A stretch of DNA of 64,000 nucleotides, from the NCBI GenBank assembly GCA_900768685.1, contig CAAGDX010000018.1:11588-75587 (forward strand), written 5' to 3'. The notes under the pieces were generated by a model. That model saw only the letters and a list, made by a program, of their open reading frames with translations. It searched no databases and was not told where the DNA came from. Source of the DNA: Bacteroidales bacterium. GTDB taxonomy: Bacteria; Bacteroidota; Bacteroidia; Bacteroidales; Muribaculaceae. Each line of letters starts with the position of its first letter. The first letter of the stretch is position 1. Shown here piece by piece: positions 63,908 through 64,000 of the stretch. Position numbers and translations under genes: made by a program.

Positions 63908-63960
63908 GTTTGTGCTTAAAAGGGCGTGTGGCGAGCCACATAACCGTTAAGCACGGACAA
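63908..63960 (+). other. Strongly structured sequence at the window edge
   Basis: GTGCTTAA (63912-63919) pairs with TTAAGCAC (63947-63954), enclosing a second stem TGTGGC-GA-GCCACA (63927-63940); outer bases TTTGT and ACAAA can extend the stem. It starts about 25 bases after the stop of the TPR gene and continues toward the edge, where TGCCA-ATGAA-TGGCA forms a further hairpin. No T-run is seen. It may be the start of a structured RNA; no RNA family was recognised. Confidence 0.5.
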
Positions 63961-64000
63961 AGATGCCAATGAATGGCAGAGCAGACTAAAAGATAAGTTA

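Noticed and set aside
63884..64000. RNase P RNA, tmRNA or 6S RNA at the window edge
   Set aside because: None of the conserved sequence blocks of these RNAs that I know is present in the visible 117 bases.

Overview
The window is ordinary chromosomal DNA of a Bacteroidales (Bacteroidota) bacterium, probably gut-associated. The evidence is a SusC/SusD pair, many lipoproteins with a lipobox cysteine, promoters of the Bacteroidota type (TTTG, 19-20 bases, TAnnTTTG) instead of sigma70 boxes, A-rich leaders without clear Shine-Dalgarno sites, and family members typical of this order (KorAB, class I fumarase, a DPP5-like peptidase, carboxynorspermidine dehydrogenase, DUF4434, DUF4919 and DUF5009). 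The genus cannot be fixed from what is visible.

Region 1 (1-13,235) is a plus-strand run of secreted or membrane carbohydrate-active proteins: the end of a surface lipoprotein, a phosphodiester glycosidase (NAGPA fold), a GHL10-type glycoside hydrolase, a calcineurin-like phosphoesterase, a sialate-O-acetylesterase/GHL10 fusion, a DUF5009 membrane protein, a GH20 beta-hexosaminidase and a DUF4434 protein. Together they suggest stripping and cutting of an acetylated, amino-sugar-rich, possibly phosphodiester-containing glycan; this is inference. A divergent carboxynorspermidine dehydrogenase (13,475-14,683, minus) follows. Its long leader holds a six-codon reading frame embedded in an apparent transcription attenuator.

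Region 2 (15,296-23,403) is a compact SusC-SusD-lipoprotein-PKD lipoprotein operon with no glycosidase. Region 3 (23,470-33,704) has a LytTR regulator one base from a single-pass membrane protein with a degenerate NAGPA-like domain, then the alpha-2-macroglobulin/PBP1C pair, then an AT-rich Bro-N (antirepressor-like) gene. Region 4 (33,765-46,947) is housekeeping: tRNA-Asp, fumarase, cytidylate-kinase-like protein, RarA, an AAA ATPase on the minus strand, a small membrane protein/PstS-like/TPR operon, tRNA-Leu (minus), alkaline phosphatase, DUF4919 and an S9 peptidase. Region 5 (47,146-55,607) is a minus-strand series: korA, korB, DUF6056 protein, gltX, waaA, a lipoprotein and ferritin. Region 6 (55,608-64,000) has a DUF4143-type ATPase behind 33-bp operator-like repeats, then topA, an RluA-family synthase, a 1000-residue TPR protein, and a strongly structured stretch at the window edge.

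The most interesting non-genic signals are four intergenic arrays with a 9-bp period (three sharing a similar right end), the attenuator-like leader of the polyamine gene, direct repeats at the promoters of both AAA ATPases, and a 64-bp tandem duplication carrying a perfect 20-nt palindrome.
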